A stretch of 64,000 nucleotides of DNA from Tilletia caries (lineage: Eukaryota; Basidiomycota; Exobasidiomycetes; Tilletiales; Tilletiaceae): contig JALUTQ010000018.1 in assembly GCA_032718865.1 (NCBI GenBank), positions 1-64,000 of the forward strand. The letters are read 5' to 3'. How positions within the stretch are numbered: position 1 is the first letter of the stretch; every line of letters starts with the position of its first letter. The position numbers and the translations under genes were made by a program. Below the pieces are notes generated by a model that was given only the letters and a program-made list of their open reading frames with translations, did no database searches and was not told the origin of the DNA. Positions 31,036 to 42,089 of the stretch are shown piece after piece.

Positions 31036-31905
31036 TGCAGGTAGGAACGTCGTACGGAGACGGGGAGACCTGAGAGGCGACGGACCGCTGCTGGGATACC
31101 CATGAGCAAAGGAGCTGCAGAGAAGCATCGTGCGAAGCGGAGGAATATCTCGACCTCGACGCTCGAAGGGCTCTGAAGCTCTGGCAGTTTGCAGAAGGAT
31201 GATGGATCGTGAGGTGGATGGTGACGATCACCGCAGGCGAAGAGAGCGTGCTGGGGGGAGGTGAGGGAGAGGGTGGGAAGCTCGAAGCCGATCGAAACTC
31301 CTATGGCGGTGTCGATGGATTTGTCGACGGTGGAAGGAGGTGTAGAACAAGAAGATCTTGCATGCATGACGCGGCGTGTCTGTGCGGTGGCAAAGATGAC
31401 GATGGTAAAGGCGAAGTCCAGAATCGCGCTGAATGTGATCGTCGAAGTTGCCTAAGCCAGGACGTGCCGGTAGAGCATGCGCACGTGTTCGTGCCGGCTG
31501 CGAAGCTTGCGAGGTGAGCAAAAAGTCTCTGAATCGTGTCCAGAACGCGGAGGGAAAGCTCTCGACCTCGACGCGCAATGCCGGTGGTGGGAGTCGGAAC
31601 GAAAGAGGCGCTGCTCAATCCGTCTGGAGGCTGGTGGAAAGCAAAGGAAGGTCCCTGGAAGCCGTCTTGAGGCTGCTGGAAACCGAAAAAGGGCATGCGT
31701 ATCTGGAGCGCAGATGTTGACGGAGCTGTTATTCGGATTACAGCGGAGACTAGAGAACGTGTCGATCTAGACGGTGTTGTTCCGGATGAAGTCGCGTCTT
31801 GAGCGAAAGAAAAGAAGGCGCTGGCGTCTGCCGTCTGGAGCGCAGCAGGGAGGGGTCCTCGGCGCCCGGCAGTCGGTTGACCGAGAAGAATCCCTCTCAT
31901 CACCA
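31036..31905 (-). other. Internal sequence of LTR element with unknown cargo
   Basis: On the minus strand it begins with the primer site TGGTGATGAGAG directly after the LTR and continues into an ORF to 31301 (MVMRGILLGQPTAGRR, later FFGFQQPQDGFQGPSFAFHQ and GRELSLRVLDTIQRLFAHLA). No retroviral-type motifs are visible. The ORF start lies in the LTR/primer-site junction, so its first residues are probably an artefact. Confidence 0.5.
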
Positions 31906-32214
31906 TGTAATGGACAGGATGGCCGTATATCTGGTAAAGGAGCGTCTAGAGCTATAAAGTAGGTTGCAACTGGAGCATTGCGCTGATAGAAAGCAAAGTG
32001 TAGAGTGTGTTGAGTGATTAAATGTCAAGGAGAGAGAGGAAAGAGGTACAACGATGAGCTCGAGAAGGGAAAGGATGAGAGCGAGAGGGTAAAGCGTGTG
32101 AAATGTGGAGGAAGAGGAGAGTCACGTGAGAGTGTGAGAGAAAAGGGAGAAGAGAGAGAATAAGATAAGAGATAAGATAGGAGAGTGCCACGTGGATGGC
32201 TCCCATCCAGCACA
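31906..32214 (-). repeat. LTR of element A family (5' LTR, partner not found)
   Basis: Read on the minus strand it starts TGTGCTGGATGGGAGCCATC and ends CCATTACA, followed by primer site TGGTGATGAGAGG. It is 309 bases and carries the CCACGTGG, CTTATCTCTTATC and CGAGCTCATCGTTG blocks of the family. I saw no matching 3' LTR to the left, so the element is truncated or rearranged. Confidence 0.75.
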
Positions 32215-32776
32215 GTAGGAGCGTTAGCTTCATTCGGCTCAATACTAAGGTCTGGCTTGTGGCCAGAAGCACCCCAGACTCTAGTATTAACACGTGGAGC
32301 AGCGATTTCTTAACCTTGCAGATGTAGATTGTAGTAGTAGTCTGCCGTTCATAGGCCATAGACAAATTTAGTCGAGTCTGGACTGACTTGGTACGGCCGA
32401 GTCATCGTCTGCTTACATAAAGGGTCTCTTTCATCTCGTTGACTCTGCTAAATTTCCGTATCACTTCCACTTCTCCCTTTCACTTTTGGCAGGTTTGCGA
32501 GCAGCTCACCGCTCACGATTCTCGTCGAGGCGTACCCAGGCTGCAGGCGAGCGTGAATCGAGCGCTGGAAGTCTGCTTTGAAGTCGTTGTATTTCTGTCC
32601 ATGACTGGTTACTTTGTGCACCAGTGCGCCCCCCCTATCACGCTCCTACTCGTCGCTGACTTGTCTCTTACTGACCCTTACTTTCTTCTGTTGACTCCCT
32701 TGATCTCTTCTAGTCTGGACCTTGTCCTCTCTCTCCTCTCCCTCTCTTTCCCTTTTTCTTCGAGTCTCCGACTACC
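32215..32776 (+). other. Flank of the first chromovirus, no confident gene
   Basis: One ORF (32439-32795) runs through pyrimidine-rich sequence ending at the chromovirus target site. Its first part could be an exon of the gene whose remains lie at 39835-41060, since those flanks are contiguous without the element, but I cannot show homology. Confidence 0.3.
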
Positions 32777-32936
32777 TGTAAGACTGACTGTCTAGACTGA
32801 GGGATGTGTCGAAATGAACGTGGTTGGTTGCTATTCCTAAGAAGATAGCAGCACAGCTTGGAAGAGATAGGGCACAGAGAGAAAGGAATGACCACCCGGT
32901 CACGGCCGTGCCGGGTCTCACAGAGGTCTTATTACA
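32777..32936 (-). repeat. 3' LTR of chromovirus 1
   Basis: 160 bases, TG...CA. It is preceded on the minus strand by the polypurine tract complementary to the C-run at 32941-32948. Confidence 0.95.
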
Positions 32937-32977
32937 ACATCCCCCCCCATTGACAAGCCTCGCGTCCGCGCGAGGCC

Positions 32978-35900
32978 TCAAGCTCCTTCCGATGCCGCCA
33001 TCAACGCGTCCGCCCGCGCCTGTCCGTCCGGGAGGATGATCGTGTCTCCCTGACGCAATCGACGCAACTCCAGTTCCGTCCGGGCCCGCTTCTCAAAGCG
33101 GCGCTGTGCCCACCGCAACCCCGGCAGCTTTGTGTCCGCTTGCCATGTCGGTAGGGGCCCAGCCCATTCCACTAAGTAATCGAATTTGCCGCTCTCCCCC
33201 AATGCGGTCGGTCGCCGACCCAAGAACCCTTTGACTCGTAGTTCGTCCAACCCTCCTTCCGCGGCGACGCCGGCCTGAGCTCTCGGAACGAAGTGGTCGG
33301 GGTCTCCTTTGAAAGGCTCTAACGCGGTAATGGGCAGCACGGGGTGAGCAGTGAACCACTCTGGCACGTCAAGTTCGTATGCCAGGTCGCCGACTCGTCG
33401 TTTGATCTTGAACGGGCCGATGTACCTTGCGGCGAGTTTGGTTCGAGCTTGGTCCGTAGGGTCTAGACGCATGCGATAATTCTTGACGTCAACCATCACA
33501 GAATCCCCAACCTTGAAGTCTAGCTTCATATGCCGTTCATTGTACGCTCTCTTTTGCCGTTCCTGCGCCAGTGCCGCGGATTCTTGTGCGTCGCGATGGA
33601 TGGCCAATAGGCCTGCCACGGTTGCGTTGGGCTTTTTGCCTGCCGCGAGAACGCTGTCCTTGAGCGGAAAGATGCTCGGCTCGCGACCGAAAGCCAGCAT
33701 GAACGGGCTCTGTCCGGTGCTCGCTTGCTTTTGAGCATTGTGTGCCATCGCCAGAGGTGTCAACTTCACGTCCCAGTCGTGTTGGTCGATGGCCACATAG
33801 TGTCGCAGCATGATCTCTAGTTGTTGATTCGTGCGCTCGACCAGTCCGTCTGTCTGCGGGTGATACGCCGTGGACATTCGGAGTTTGATGTCCAGTGACT
33901 TGGTCAGACACTCCCAAAACTCGGACGTGAAGCGCGTGTCCCTGTCGCTGATCAGTGCCTTTGGCAGGCCAGTAGTTGGGAACACATGCTCCAGGAACCG
34001 CTTGGCCACCGTTTCTGCCGTGTCCGTCGTTTTGGCCTTGATGAAGAAGGCGAACTTGGTGTATTTGTCCACCATCACCATGATCGCTTCGAACCCGTCA
34101 GCCGTGCGTGGGACACCTGACACGAAGTCGACTCCGCAGGTGTGGAAGACCTCGCTGGGAGTCACGATCGGCTCCATGTCCCCGTACGGCTTGTGTCGGC
34201 GTGGCTTGTTTGACTGGCACTCGTAGCAGGCTTGGACGTGTGCCGTAACCCTTTGAGATAACGCGCTCGAAGAGGTATTCGGACATGTTGGCTGCCGTTC
34301 GATCTGCGGAGGGGTGACCTGATCGAATCGCATGATGATGCTCGTGGATCAACTGCTCGAGCTTCGACCTAGGCACGCAGAGCTTGACCGTGCCGTCGCC
34401 GAAACGAACGAACAGAAGCCTATCCTGTATGAAGAACAGAGAGTCATCTGCGCCTCGGTGAACCGCCATAACATTGCGTGGACGCAGAACTCTGACTGGG
34501 GGAAGGGTGGGGAGAAGGTGAGTGGGTCGCGGCTTCTTGGCGACCTCTTGCGCGTTGACCACAGCCTCCTCTTCCACGTCTTCATCCGAATCTTTCGTAG
34601 CTCTATCCGTCTTCTCCTGCCCCTCATCTGACCCTTCTTCAATCTCGTTCTCGACCCCTTCGTTCTCCCCCTCTTCTTTGTCCGATCCCTTCTCGCTCGT
34701 CGAAGAGGCCGAATCCTCCGAAGCTGCCTCTTCTTGGTTCGCACTGATCTCCATTGCCGATCCCCGCTCCACCGCCTTGGTCCAAATTCGCCGCCATCTC
34801 GGATCTGCCAGGTACCCTTTCTCCCACACGTCCAGCTCGTCGATGCCCACCCGTAGCGCACTCACAGCCCGGACTATGCGCTCGGCCTCGACTGACGCAG
34901 ATCTCACCCTCCATCCATCGAACTCGACCGCGCGAAAGCACATGTCGACGTCGTGCTCGCCGTGGTCGCTGTCTGGCAGCGGAGCACGGGACAGAGCGTC
35001 CGCCACGACGTTGTCCTTCCCTTTCGCGTACGACACCTTCAACTTCCCCTCCAACGGCGCTAGGGCGGCCTTGAACTTCTGTACGCGCGTTTCGAACATT
35101 TACGCCGGCTTGAGATCCCACAGCCACTTCAAGGCGTTATGGTCCGTCTTCACCTCAACCTCGGAGCCGTCGAAGTAGTGGTGCAGTTTCTTCACGCACC
35201 ACCACACCCCCATCAGCTCCAGATGCGTCGGCGCATAGTTCTTCTCCCCCGTCGTGGTTTGTCGTGACAGAAAAAGAACCGGGCGTTCGCGGCCGTCGTC
35301 GTCCACCTGCGACAAGACTCCACCGAGACCCGTCTTCGAAGCATCGACGGCCAGGACGAACGGCTTCGTGAAGTCCGGGCGGGTGAGGACGGGGGCGTTG
35401 GTGATCGCGCGACGGATGTCTTGGAACGCTGCCCGCTCTCGATCTCCCCACGCGAAGGAATCCCCCAAGAACGATCGTTGATCGGCCGAGCCCGAGACGC
35501 AAAGTTGGCCACGAACCGCCGATACCACGCCGCCATGGCGAAGAAACGGCGAGCCTCCACCCCGTTCGTCGGCTCGGGGAACTCCAAGACCGCCGTTGTC
35601 TTCTCCTTGTCCGTCATCAGGCCCAGCGAGCTGACTCGGAACCCCAGCAGCGCTACGGAGTCGTACCCGAAGTAGCACTTTGAGGGTGAGACGGTCAGGC
35701 CGGCCCGCTCCAATGACGCCAAAATGCTGTCGACGTGACGAATATGGTCTTCGAACGTGTCGGAGAATATGACCACGTTGTCCAAGTACGCAATCGCGTA
35801 CTCCCACCGAGCGGCGCCCAGTGTCTTGTCCATCGCGCGTTGAAACCAGGCCGGTGCAGACTTTAGGCCGAATGGCATTCGCTTGTATCGTCTAAGACCT

Positions 35901-37300
35901 CGAAACGTGACGAACCCGGTCATATCTCTGGAGGCTGAGTCTAGAAGGAATTGGTAGTAGCCTTTGTTTAAGTCGATCACCGTGAAATACTGTGCTTTTC
36001 CGAGGCGATCGAACACTACATCCGTCATTGGCATCGTATAATACTCGTCCACCGTCACCTTGTTCAATGGCCTGTAATCGTTACAGAACCTAATCTTATC
36101 CCTCTGCTGTACCAACACCACTCCCGACGCATAAGGACCCCTCGACGGCTCTGAGATGTCCAGCGCGTCATGTTCTGCGAGTGTCTCGTCAATAACTCCC
36201 TGCTGTGCGGGAGAAGTGCGCCGGGGCGTCTCGGAATGCACCCAGTCCTTTTGGTCCTCCTTGAGTCTGAGAGACACCTCGCCGAACTCGTATGTACCGA
36301 TTGGGCGAGAGGGCGTGGGCCACACGGCGTGACTGCTGAGCACGCGTGAGAGCTGTGCTTGCTGCTCCTTGCTCAACGCGCTCGACGCCTTTACCGTCTG
36401 ATCAAGGCTAGTCGGTAGCTTGATGTCGATCTCGGGGAGGACGTCGGCGCCGTCGGGCTCGGCGTGTGTGAGAGTGACGCGTCGTACGTCGGCTCCTCTT
36501 GAGGACCACCCTTGCAGATCGGTCAACGCGCGTACCTCGGCAACGCTGCGCATGACGCCATCAACCTCCTTCTGACCCGCCTTGTCCATCGACCCTCGAC
36601 ACGCCTGCAGCTGCTCCACGGACTCAAATTCTTGATCTAAGGGCACCAGGTCGCCGAGGTGGTCCCCCTGCTTGAGGACGAGGGGTGTGTCCGCGTCGTT
36701 CCGTAGTTCGACCTCGTTGGTGTTCGGTCCAACCACGCACCACGGCACCTGTGCCCCTCTCGACTCTGGTTCCTTCCCCATGAACACCCAGGGGCGGACG
36801 ATCTGATCTTCCTTCACACCCAGCACCTTGACGAACCGGGTGGTCCGTGGTCCGACCATGGTGTCCTCGGCGCAAAGGAGATGCGCGACGGCAGAGGGAT
36901 TCGCAGCCGCGTCGTGCGCCTGCAACAGCTTGACCTCGGCGTCGGGCCGTTTCTCGAACTCCAGCCGCTCCGTCCTTGACCTTGCGTCTATACCGTCCGC
37001 CTTCATGTTGTCGACGCCGAGGATCCAGCCTCTGGTGCAGTCGGCCACGACATGGAACTCGAAGCGGCAGGTTACGGGAGTCACTCGGTTGACGGTCGGA
37101 AACGACACAGGCAGTACCACCACCCCGATCGTCCTCTGGTAGTCATCTCCGCGATAGCCGCGGATCTTCAGCGGCTCAGGCGGGTGGACCTCGGCGAAGG
37201 GCGCGATGGAGCGCAGCGCTTGAGGGGTGATCATGCTGAGCGGCGATCCGCCATCGACGTGCAGCTCGAACCGATCGCGTGCGTCGCCGATGTAGACGGC
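32978..37300 (-). pseudogene. pol of chromovirus 1 (protease, RT, RNase H, integrase)
   Basis: The reading starts before 37234 with a protease-like FELHVDGGSPLSM (DGG in place of DSG). RT follows: IRFCNDYRPLNKVTVDEYYT, FTVIDLNKGYYQF, MPFGLKSAPAWFQRAMDK. The catalytic box reads YLDNVVIFS, so the second Asp of YxDD is Asn. A frameshift near 35480 leads to RNase H (VLAVDASKTGLGGVLSQ), and an in-frame TAA at about 35100 follows WDLKPA. Then come an acidic insert, a zinc-binding HHCC region split by a frameshift near 34300, the integrase core (CGVDFVSGVP, ISDRDTRFTSEFW, HPQTDGLVERTNQQLE) and a chromodomain-like end (GESGKFDYLVEWAGPLPTWQ). It is inactive by several independent lesions. Confidence 0.9.
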
Positions 37301-39141
37301 TGCTTTGTGCGCGACGACAGCGCGACGACAGCGCGATGACGCGCGCCTGGAACGCCAACTGTCGGTGGCGGGTGCGCTTGACCGCGGTCCACGGCTCGCA
37401 CGTAGCGCGTGGGTGCCTCTTCATCCTCCGACTCGGACGATTCGTACCCCGACACGCGCAAAGAGCGAGCGTTGCGAACCCGAGGCACATCGTTCTCGTC
37501 CGGCGCCTGTTCGCATGCTGTAGGAGACGGAGGACGACGCTTCATCACCTCCTGGATGGCCGCGTCGCGCTGCTCATCCGTACCGGTCTCGAGTGCCACA
37601 AGCGTGTTCCTGACGACCCTGACGGCGTCTTTGAGCTTGAGGCAGCCTCGTTTTTGATGGCCGGGGAGGTGACAATGGTAGCAGAGACCTTGCTCCCTGT
37701 CGCGATTTGCCGACGAGGCCGGCTGGCGATGTTGCGCGACGGGATAGGGGACGGCAGCCGGGTATCTTGCTCGCTCCACATGGGCCGGAGCTTCGGCGCC
37801 GGTCGCGCGTTGTCGTGACGACGGCGAGGGACTGGAGGTGCCTGAACCCAGCATTGCGACGAGCTCGGCGATGCCCATTCGTGTCCGCCTCTCGTTCGCC
37901 AAGATCGACGACCTGTAATCCGTCCAGTCCTCTGCCGTCTTCGAGCAACCTTCTAGCATTGACTGCCAGTATGCAGGTAGGCCCCGATGGGTCTGGTCGA
38001 TGGCGTCGCGGACCGTTGCCGTGGTCATGACCGCGTCTAGGCATCTTGGGTCCGTTCCCAGAGTGCCGCGATTGATCGCCCGCGCGGTATGAAGCTCAGT
38101 CACCAGACTGTACTTCTCGTCCAGGTAGTCGGCCAAGGATCCCGAGGAGGAGTTGAACCTCTTCTCGTCCAGCAGCTCGCTGATTTGGGACTCTGGTCGG
38201 CTGTAAGCCTTGAAGACCTTGGCCCGTAGTTCGACGAGAGACCGAGGAGGTGGGGCCAAATTGGAGAACCACGTCTTGGCGGGACCTGAGAAACAGCCCG
38301 GCATCGCTGCCATGACCTCGTCCTCCGTGTGCCCGCTGAACTCCATGAACTGTGCCACCTGCCGCCACCAGTTGAACGCGCTCAGGGACGACGGGTCCTT
38401 CGGGTCGAAGATTCCCATGTCCTTCGCTTTGAGACGATCCAGACGCACACGGCCGTAACTGCCGCCGCTGCGAAAGCTCCTCCCGTCTTCGGCGTCGTTC
38501 GTCGCGTCTGCGTTTGTCGTTGCCCCGATGCCGAACCCGGGGAGCAGATGGGGCGGGGTGCGCGTGGGGCTGGGAGGACGAGTAGCCGTTTCCGCACCCA
38601 GCATCAAGTTCGAAGCTGGGTCGGTCGACGGGCGGGGTAAGAATGAGACGGTCTGGGCGTATGGAACGCGAGAGAAGCGACCAGGCCTCGGCGTGGCCTC
38701 GGAGCGAGCAACTGACGCGCGGGCGGTGTTGTGGTGGTTCCGAACCGGCACATCTCGAACACGCGCAACCTCCTGGCGCAACCCTTTCAGTTCGCCTTGC
38801 GACTGGGTGAGGAGCTTGACCAGGCCGTTTTGGGACTCTTGAACGGCCACTGTGACGAATCCGCTGACGTACGATGCGTCGATCTCAGACTGGCGCTGGC
38901 CGTACTCGGCGTCCGGCGGATCATCGCGAGGCGGCCCCTGCTTCTCGACCCCCGTGTCGATATCAGCGTCAAGCCGTGGGCGAGACGATCCTGGGGAAGA
39001 GTTCAAGGCGTCGGGGTCGAGGGGAACGTCCGCTGCCCTCGTTGCGCGCAATCGAGCGGGAACGGAGTTGTCGCTCCTGGTGGGGGTTTCAGCGGAACCC
39101 CCGGCCGCGTCGAGATCGGCCAAATCTCGGGGCAAAGACAT
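37231..39141 (-). CDS. Gag of chromovirus 1
   Basis: The first ATG of the frame is at 39141 (MSLPRDLADLDAAGG). The N-terminal third is low-complexity and acidic. A capsid-like helical region (FNWWRQVAQFMEFSGHTEDE, CFSGPAKTWFSNL, FKAYSRPESQISELLDEKRF) is followed by a zinc knuckle CYHCHLPGHQKRGC and an acidic tail. The frame is intact to its stop at 37231 and overlaps the protease reading in another frame, so pol was probably expressed by ribosomal frameshifting. It is the only undamaged gene of the element. Confidence 0.85.
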   Translation of the reverse strand: MSLPRDLADLDAAGGSAETPTRSDNSVPARLRATRAADVPLDPDALNSSPGSSRPRLDADIDTGVEKQGPPRDDPPDAEYGQRQSEIDASYVSGFVTVAVQESQNGLVKLLTQSQGELKGLRQEVARVRDVPVRNHHNTARASVARSEATPRPGRFSRVPYAQTVSFLPRPSTDPASNLMLGAETATRPPSPTRTPPHLLPGFGIGATTNADATNDAEDGRSFRSGGSYGRVRLDRLKAKDMGIFDPKDPSSLSAFNWWRQVAQFMEFSGHTEDEVMAAMPGCFSGPAKTWFSNLAPPPRSLVELRAKVFKAYSRPESQISELLDEKRFNSSSGSLADYLDEKYSLVTELHTARAINRGTLGTDPRCLDAVMTTATVRDAIDQTHRGLPAYWQSMLEGCSKTAEDWTDYRSSILANERRTRMGIAELVAMLGSGTSSPSPSSRQRATGAEAPAHVERARYPAAVPYPVAQHRQPASSANRDREQGLCYHCHLPGHQKRGCLKLKDAVRVVRNTLVALETGTDEQRDAAIQEVMKRRPPSPTACEQAPDENDVPRVRNARSLRVSGYESSESEDEEAPTRYVRAVDRGQAHPPPTVGVPGARHRAVVALSSRTKQPSTSATHAIGSSCTSMADRRSA

Positions 39142-39351
39142 CTCCTGGCGAGGAAGAGAGAAGGACAGCGGGGTAAGCACTGACCTTGTGAGGGTGTAGG
39201 TGTACTTAGGAGATACTCCCAAGCGACCTACAAGCTTGCGCACCGACTATCAGCTACTCACTGCTCGCTGTGTCGGGTTCCTGGCGATCCAGTACGGTAC
39301 GTGCAGGGTCGCGCGAGCTGACCTGACGTGGGTAGGGCTCTGCGAGACGCG

Positions 39352-39369
39352 CGAGGAGCGGAGCTACCA
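39352..39369 (-). other. Primer binding site of chromovirus 1
   Basis: On the minus strand TGGTAGCTCCGCTCCTCG begins two bases after the LTR end. The TGGTAGC start is the complement of a tRNA ending GCTACCA, as in many initiator methionine tRNAs. The exact tRNA cannot be named from this window. Confidence 0.7.
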
Positions 39370-39371
39370 AT

Positions 39372-39834
39372 TGTAAGACTGACTGTCTAGACTGAGGGAT
39401 GTGTCCAAATGAACGTGGTTGGTTGCTATTCCTAAGAAGATAGCAGCACAGCTTGGAAGAGATAGGGCACAGAAAGAAAGGAATGACCACCCGAGGGAAT
39501 TTCAAAGTCCGGCAAAATATATCATGTTATGTCCAAAGTGGAGATAAAAAGTGGACTTCTCACGATGTGTCTGTGAGTGCCCCCTGGGGTTAAGGTGTGA
39601 GCTGTGTGAGTTTTGGTGAAAAGTAGGTCGATGACGTAGGTTTTCCAGCTTCTCGCACTGGGGGTTCCCACTTCTCATGGGTTTTGGCGGAAGAAGTCTC
39701 CTCCATAGTAAATTTGCCATCGTGATATCACAAACGTGAGAAGTGGGGTCAACTTCTCATCATCTCACGGTTTTTGGGACTTTGAAACTCCCTCCGGTCA
39801 CGGCCGTGCCGGGTCTCACAGAGGTCTTATTACA
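39372..39834 (-). repeat. 5' LTR of chromovirus 1 with MITE insertion
   Basis: It matches the 3' LTR on both sides of the insertion at 39493-39794. With the MITE removed it has the same 160-base length within one base. Confidence 0.95.
39493..39794. mobile_element. MITE inside an LTR, CTTCTCAC word
   Basis: Terminal inverted repeats GAGGGAATTTCAAAGTCC and GAGGGAGTTTCAAAGTCC bound 302 bases that interrupt an otherwise aligned LTR. The interior repeats CTTCTCAC/GTGAGAAG words in both orientations. The duplicated target is at most a base or two (a C), so the superfamily is uncertain. Because the partner LTR gives the empty site, the borders are firm to within two bases. Confidence 0.85.
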
Positions 39835-41159
39835 CTACCGCAGTTACCCTTCTTCCGGCTGATGACTAGTAGAAGTGGTTGGAGAAGCACGATGTGCGCT
39901 TTCATCCAGCGTTGTACTTTGCTCCGGGTGAGACCCTCGCTGGATGCTGTTGATGGCATCTCTCCCTCTGATCCCTTTCCCATTCCTCTTGTCACAGATG
40001 CGACATGCGGGATGTCGATCTTCACCCGGGAAGATCTTCCCACCGCGGCATGTGCCATCGATCTACCCGCCGATCTGCCCATCACCTCTGCCTTCTCCTG
40101 AGCGGCAATCATGGACCTGGTCGGAATCACGGACGACGGCGTGAGCGAACGGGCGAGAATAATGATCGAAGCGGAGGCGTCGATGGCCGCCTCTGACTGG
40201 GTCATCTTCCACCTTCTCCTCGTGCGACTTTTTGCTGGATCGGAAGTTCATCGAGGTGTCCGATGACGGCGAAGGGCGAGGTCGGACGGGGGGGAATGCA
40301 TCGATGAAGGACACCAACATGAACAGTCGTGAGTCTGGGTGTCATGTGAGCAGAGGAAGAGGAATTGGCTGACTTTGCTTTGCTTATACTTCACAGTCTG
40401 GCGGTTGGGGGAGCATCTGTCTAGCCCGACTGGCACGCCATGCACCGTACATTCAGGCGATCCCTTACCCTGAGTTTGCGCTGACGGCCTGACGCATCTT
40501 CACTTCAACGCGACGGAGCTCAATCTGCTCCGAGGAACATCGCTGCACGATGCCACACTGGAACGGAGACTGCGCGGAGAGCAGATGGTCAGCTATCTTT
40601 GCTTAGTTGGCACACACTCAGCAAGGATCGATGTGTGCCATGCTTGCGGATACGGCTTCGAACGAGGACGGTTCTGAAGAGATCAAGCAGTTGTGGCGAT
40701 GGGCAGATACATCTTTCGGCAGGTCAGTAAAAGGGCTCAATAATTCTCATGCCTGGTTATCCTTCACGACTGGAAAGCTGGTGTTCATTCCTGTTCTGAC
40801 GGGCAAGCAGTCGATCCTTCCCTCCAAGAATCATCTCCGTGGCACGGGCACCGCATTCCTTCGGTCTTCGGAGCAGAGTCACCGGAATCTGAGCACGTGA
40901 TACGGGAGCAAGTGGCGAGGATGATCGAAGTTTACCGCTGTGGTGAGTTCGCTGCCTTGACATCTTCCAAACACACTTATTTCACGACGCAAGTCTCGCG
41001 TTGCGTCCGGATGTGATACCAGGGCAAGAGGCTATACTCAGCCAGGCCATTGCATGGTGTGGCATTCAGCTGGACGAACTATAGAGGAAGTGGGCTGAGC
41101 TGGGCGGCGACGAGGAGTGACACTGAAGTAAAAACGTTCACGCAAGATACCTGATCACC
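39835..41159 (+). pseudogene. Possible SET-domain methyltransferase remnant
   Basis: At 40498-40600 the plus reading FNATELNLLRGTSLHDATLE, RRLRGEQ resembles the 'e..lL.GT.L..ATl.Rr.ew' segment found just before the core of fungal RKM/SETD-type lysine methyltransferases. About 120 bases further on, SFGRSVKGLNNSHAWLSF and VFIPVLTGKQS could be the helical insert and the strand that normally reads P.l.PvlDm.NH. The catalytic NH and Tyr are not visible, and stops break the frame. Blocks at 39840-40250 (RIMIEAEASMAASDWVIFHL) look coding but are unassigned. Low-confidence homology. Confidence 0.35.
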
Positions 41160-41839
41160 CTATAAGAAATACATCTGACCCTCCAGTAATGACCAAATTT
41201 TCAAAATGAGATCAACTGGCCCTGTAAACATATGCAACTGGCCCTGTAAATATATGCAACTGACCCTGTAAACATAGGCAACTGGCCCTCTAATGGGCAA
41301 GACTTGAGATGAACCGAGGTAGAGGAACAAATCCGAACAATACGTGCCGATGGGCGTGTCCAGAGCGTGACAAACAGCGATCGTTCGGTTGCTGGCTGGA
41401 GGAGGGCGAATACAAACGGCCAATGGCGGTATGGTGCAGGAGAAGAACCAACAACTGGTGCTGGTGGTGTTGTAAGGGTCTGGGGTGGGAACTTGGGGAG
41501 GTGAAGAGCAGCGCGTATCGGCAAAAGCGCGTACCGATAACCAGAGCCGATAAGGGTGTTCGCAGCAACCGGTGCAGACGAAGAATAGCGCGCATCGACA
41601 ACCAGAGCCGAGAGAGAGGAGTGAAGAATGATGCCAAATTCCGAAAGCGTCTTGAGCTGTTGAAAAAAGTAGAGTAAAGAAAACCGGAAGGCGCGTCCAG
41701 AGCGCAAAGAGAGAGAAAATGGCGACATCCAGAAGTCGTCGGGCTTCGTGAGCGGGGCCCATCTAGAAGGCAGTTTTGCGGGCGGGGGGTCCTCGGCCTC
41801 CGTCGTTCGGTGAGCAGAGAAGAACCCCTCTCATCACCA
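41160..41839 (-). other. Internal sequence beside a minus LTR, unknown cargo
   Basis: On the minus strand the primer site TGGTGATGAGAGG follows the LTR and leads into ORFs without retroviral motifs (for example LLDVAIFSLFALWTRLPVFF). It ends near a tandem repeat at 41200-41295. No 3' LTR is found. Confidence 0.45.
41205..41295 (+). repeat. Tandem repeat with unit of about 22-23 bp
   Basis: CAACTGGCCCTGTAAACATA and variants occur four times in a row (units beginning near 41214, 41236, 41258 and 41280). Confidence 0.85.
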
Positions 41840-42084
41840 TGTACAGAACAAGGATATCTAGAAGTACCAGGATAGCAAAGGTGCAAGTGAAGTGTAAAGA
41901 GTAAGTAGTTGACGATGGAGAGAGAACTAAGTACAAAGGGGAGTGAGAGGAAAAGATGTGATCGAGAGAATAGCGTGGGAAAAGTGGAGGTGGAAGTGGA
42001 GTGGTGTGAGAAGAAAGGGAAAGGGAAGATAGTAGATAAGATAAGGGAGCCACGTGGATAAGCCACGTGGAGCCGTTCAGCACA
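41840..42084 (-). repeat. LTR of element A family (minus copy of a head-to-head pair)
   Basis: Read on the minus strand it starts TGTGCTGAACGGCTCCACGT and ends TTCTGTACA, then primer site TGGTGATGAGAGG. 245 bases. Confidence 0.75.
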
Positions 42085-42089
42085 CTTGC

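Larger units (their letters stand above)
32777..39834 (-). mobile_element. Ty3/Gypsy chromovirus 1, complete but inactive
   Basis: LTRs 32777-32936 and 39372-39834 (the latter enlarged by a 302-base MITE) start TGTAATAAG and end CTTACA on the minus strand. The 5-bp duplication CTACC flanks the element (32772-32776 and 39835-39839). Minus-strand order: LTR, primer site TGGTAGCTCCGC, gag, protease-RT-RNase H-integrase-chromodomain-like end, polypurine run TGGGGGGGG, LTR. The two LTRs differ at about 2 of 160 positions outside the MITE, yet pol carries several breaks. Confidence 0.95.

Noticed and set aside
24640..32300. A further MITE family built on CTGGCCTTAAGCCAG-like inverted segments (24660, 27460, 32240)
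   Set aside because: The three stretches are only loosely similar and I could not define ends or target duplications.
32777..39834. Chromovirus 1 as an active element
   Set aside because: YLDN active site, an in-frame stop near 35100, frameshifts near 35480 and 34300, and a MITE in its 5' LTR.
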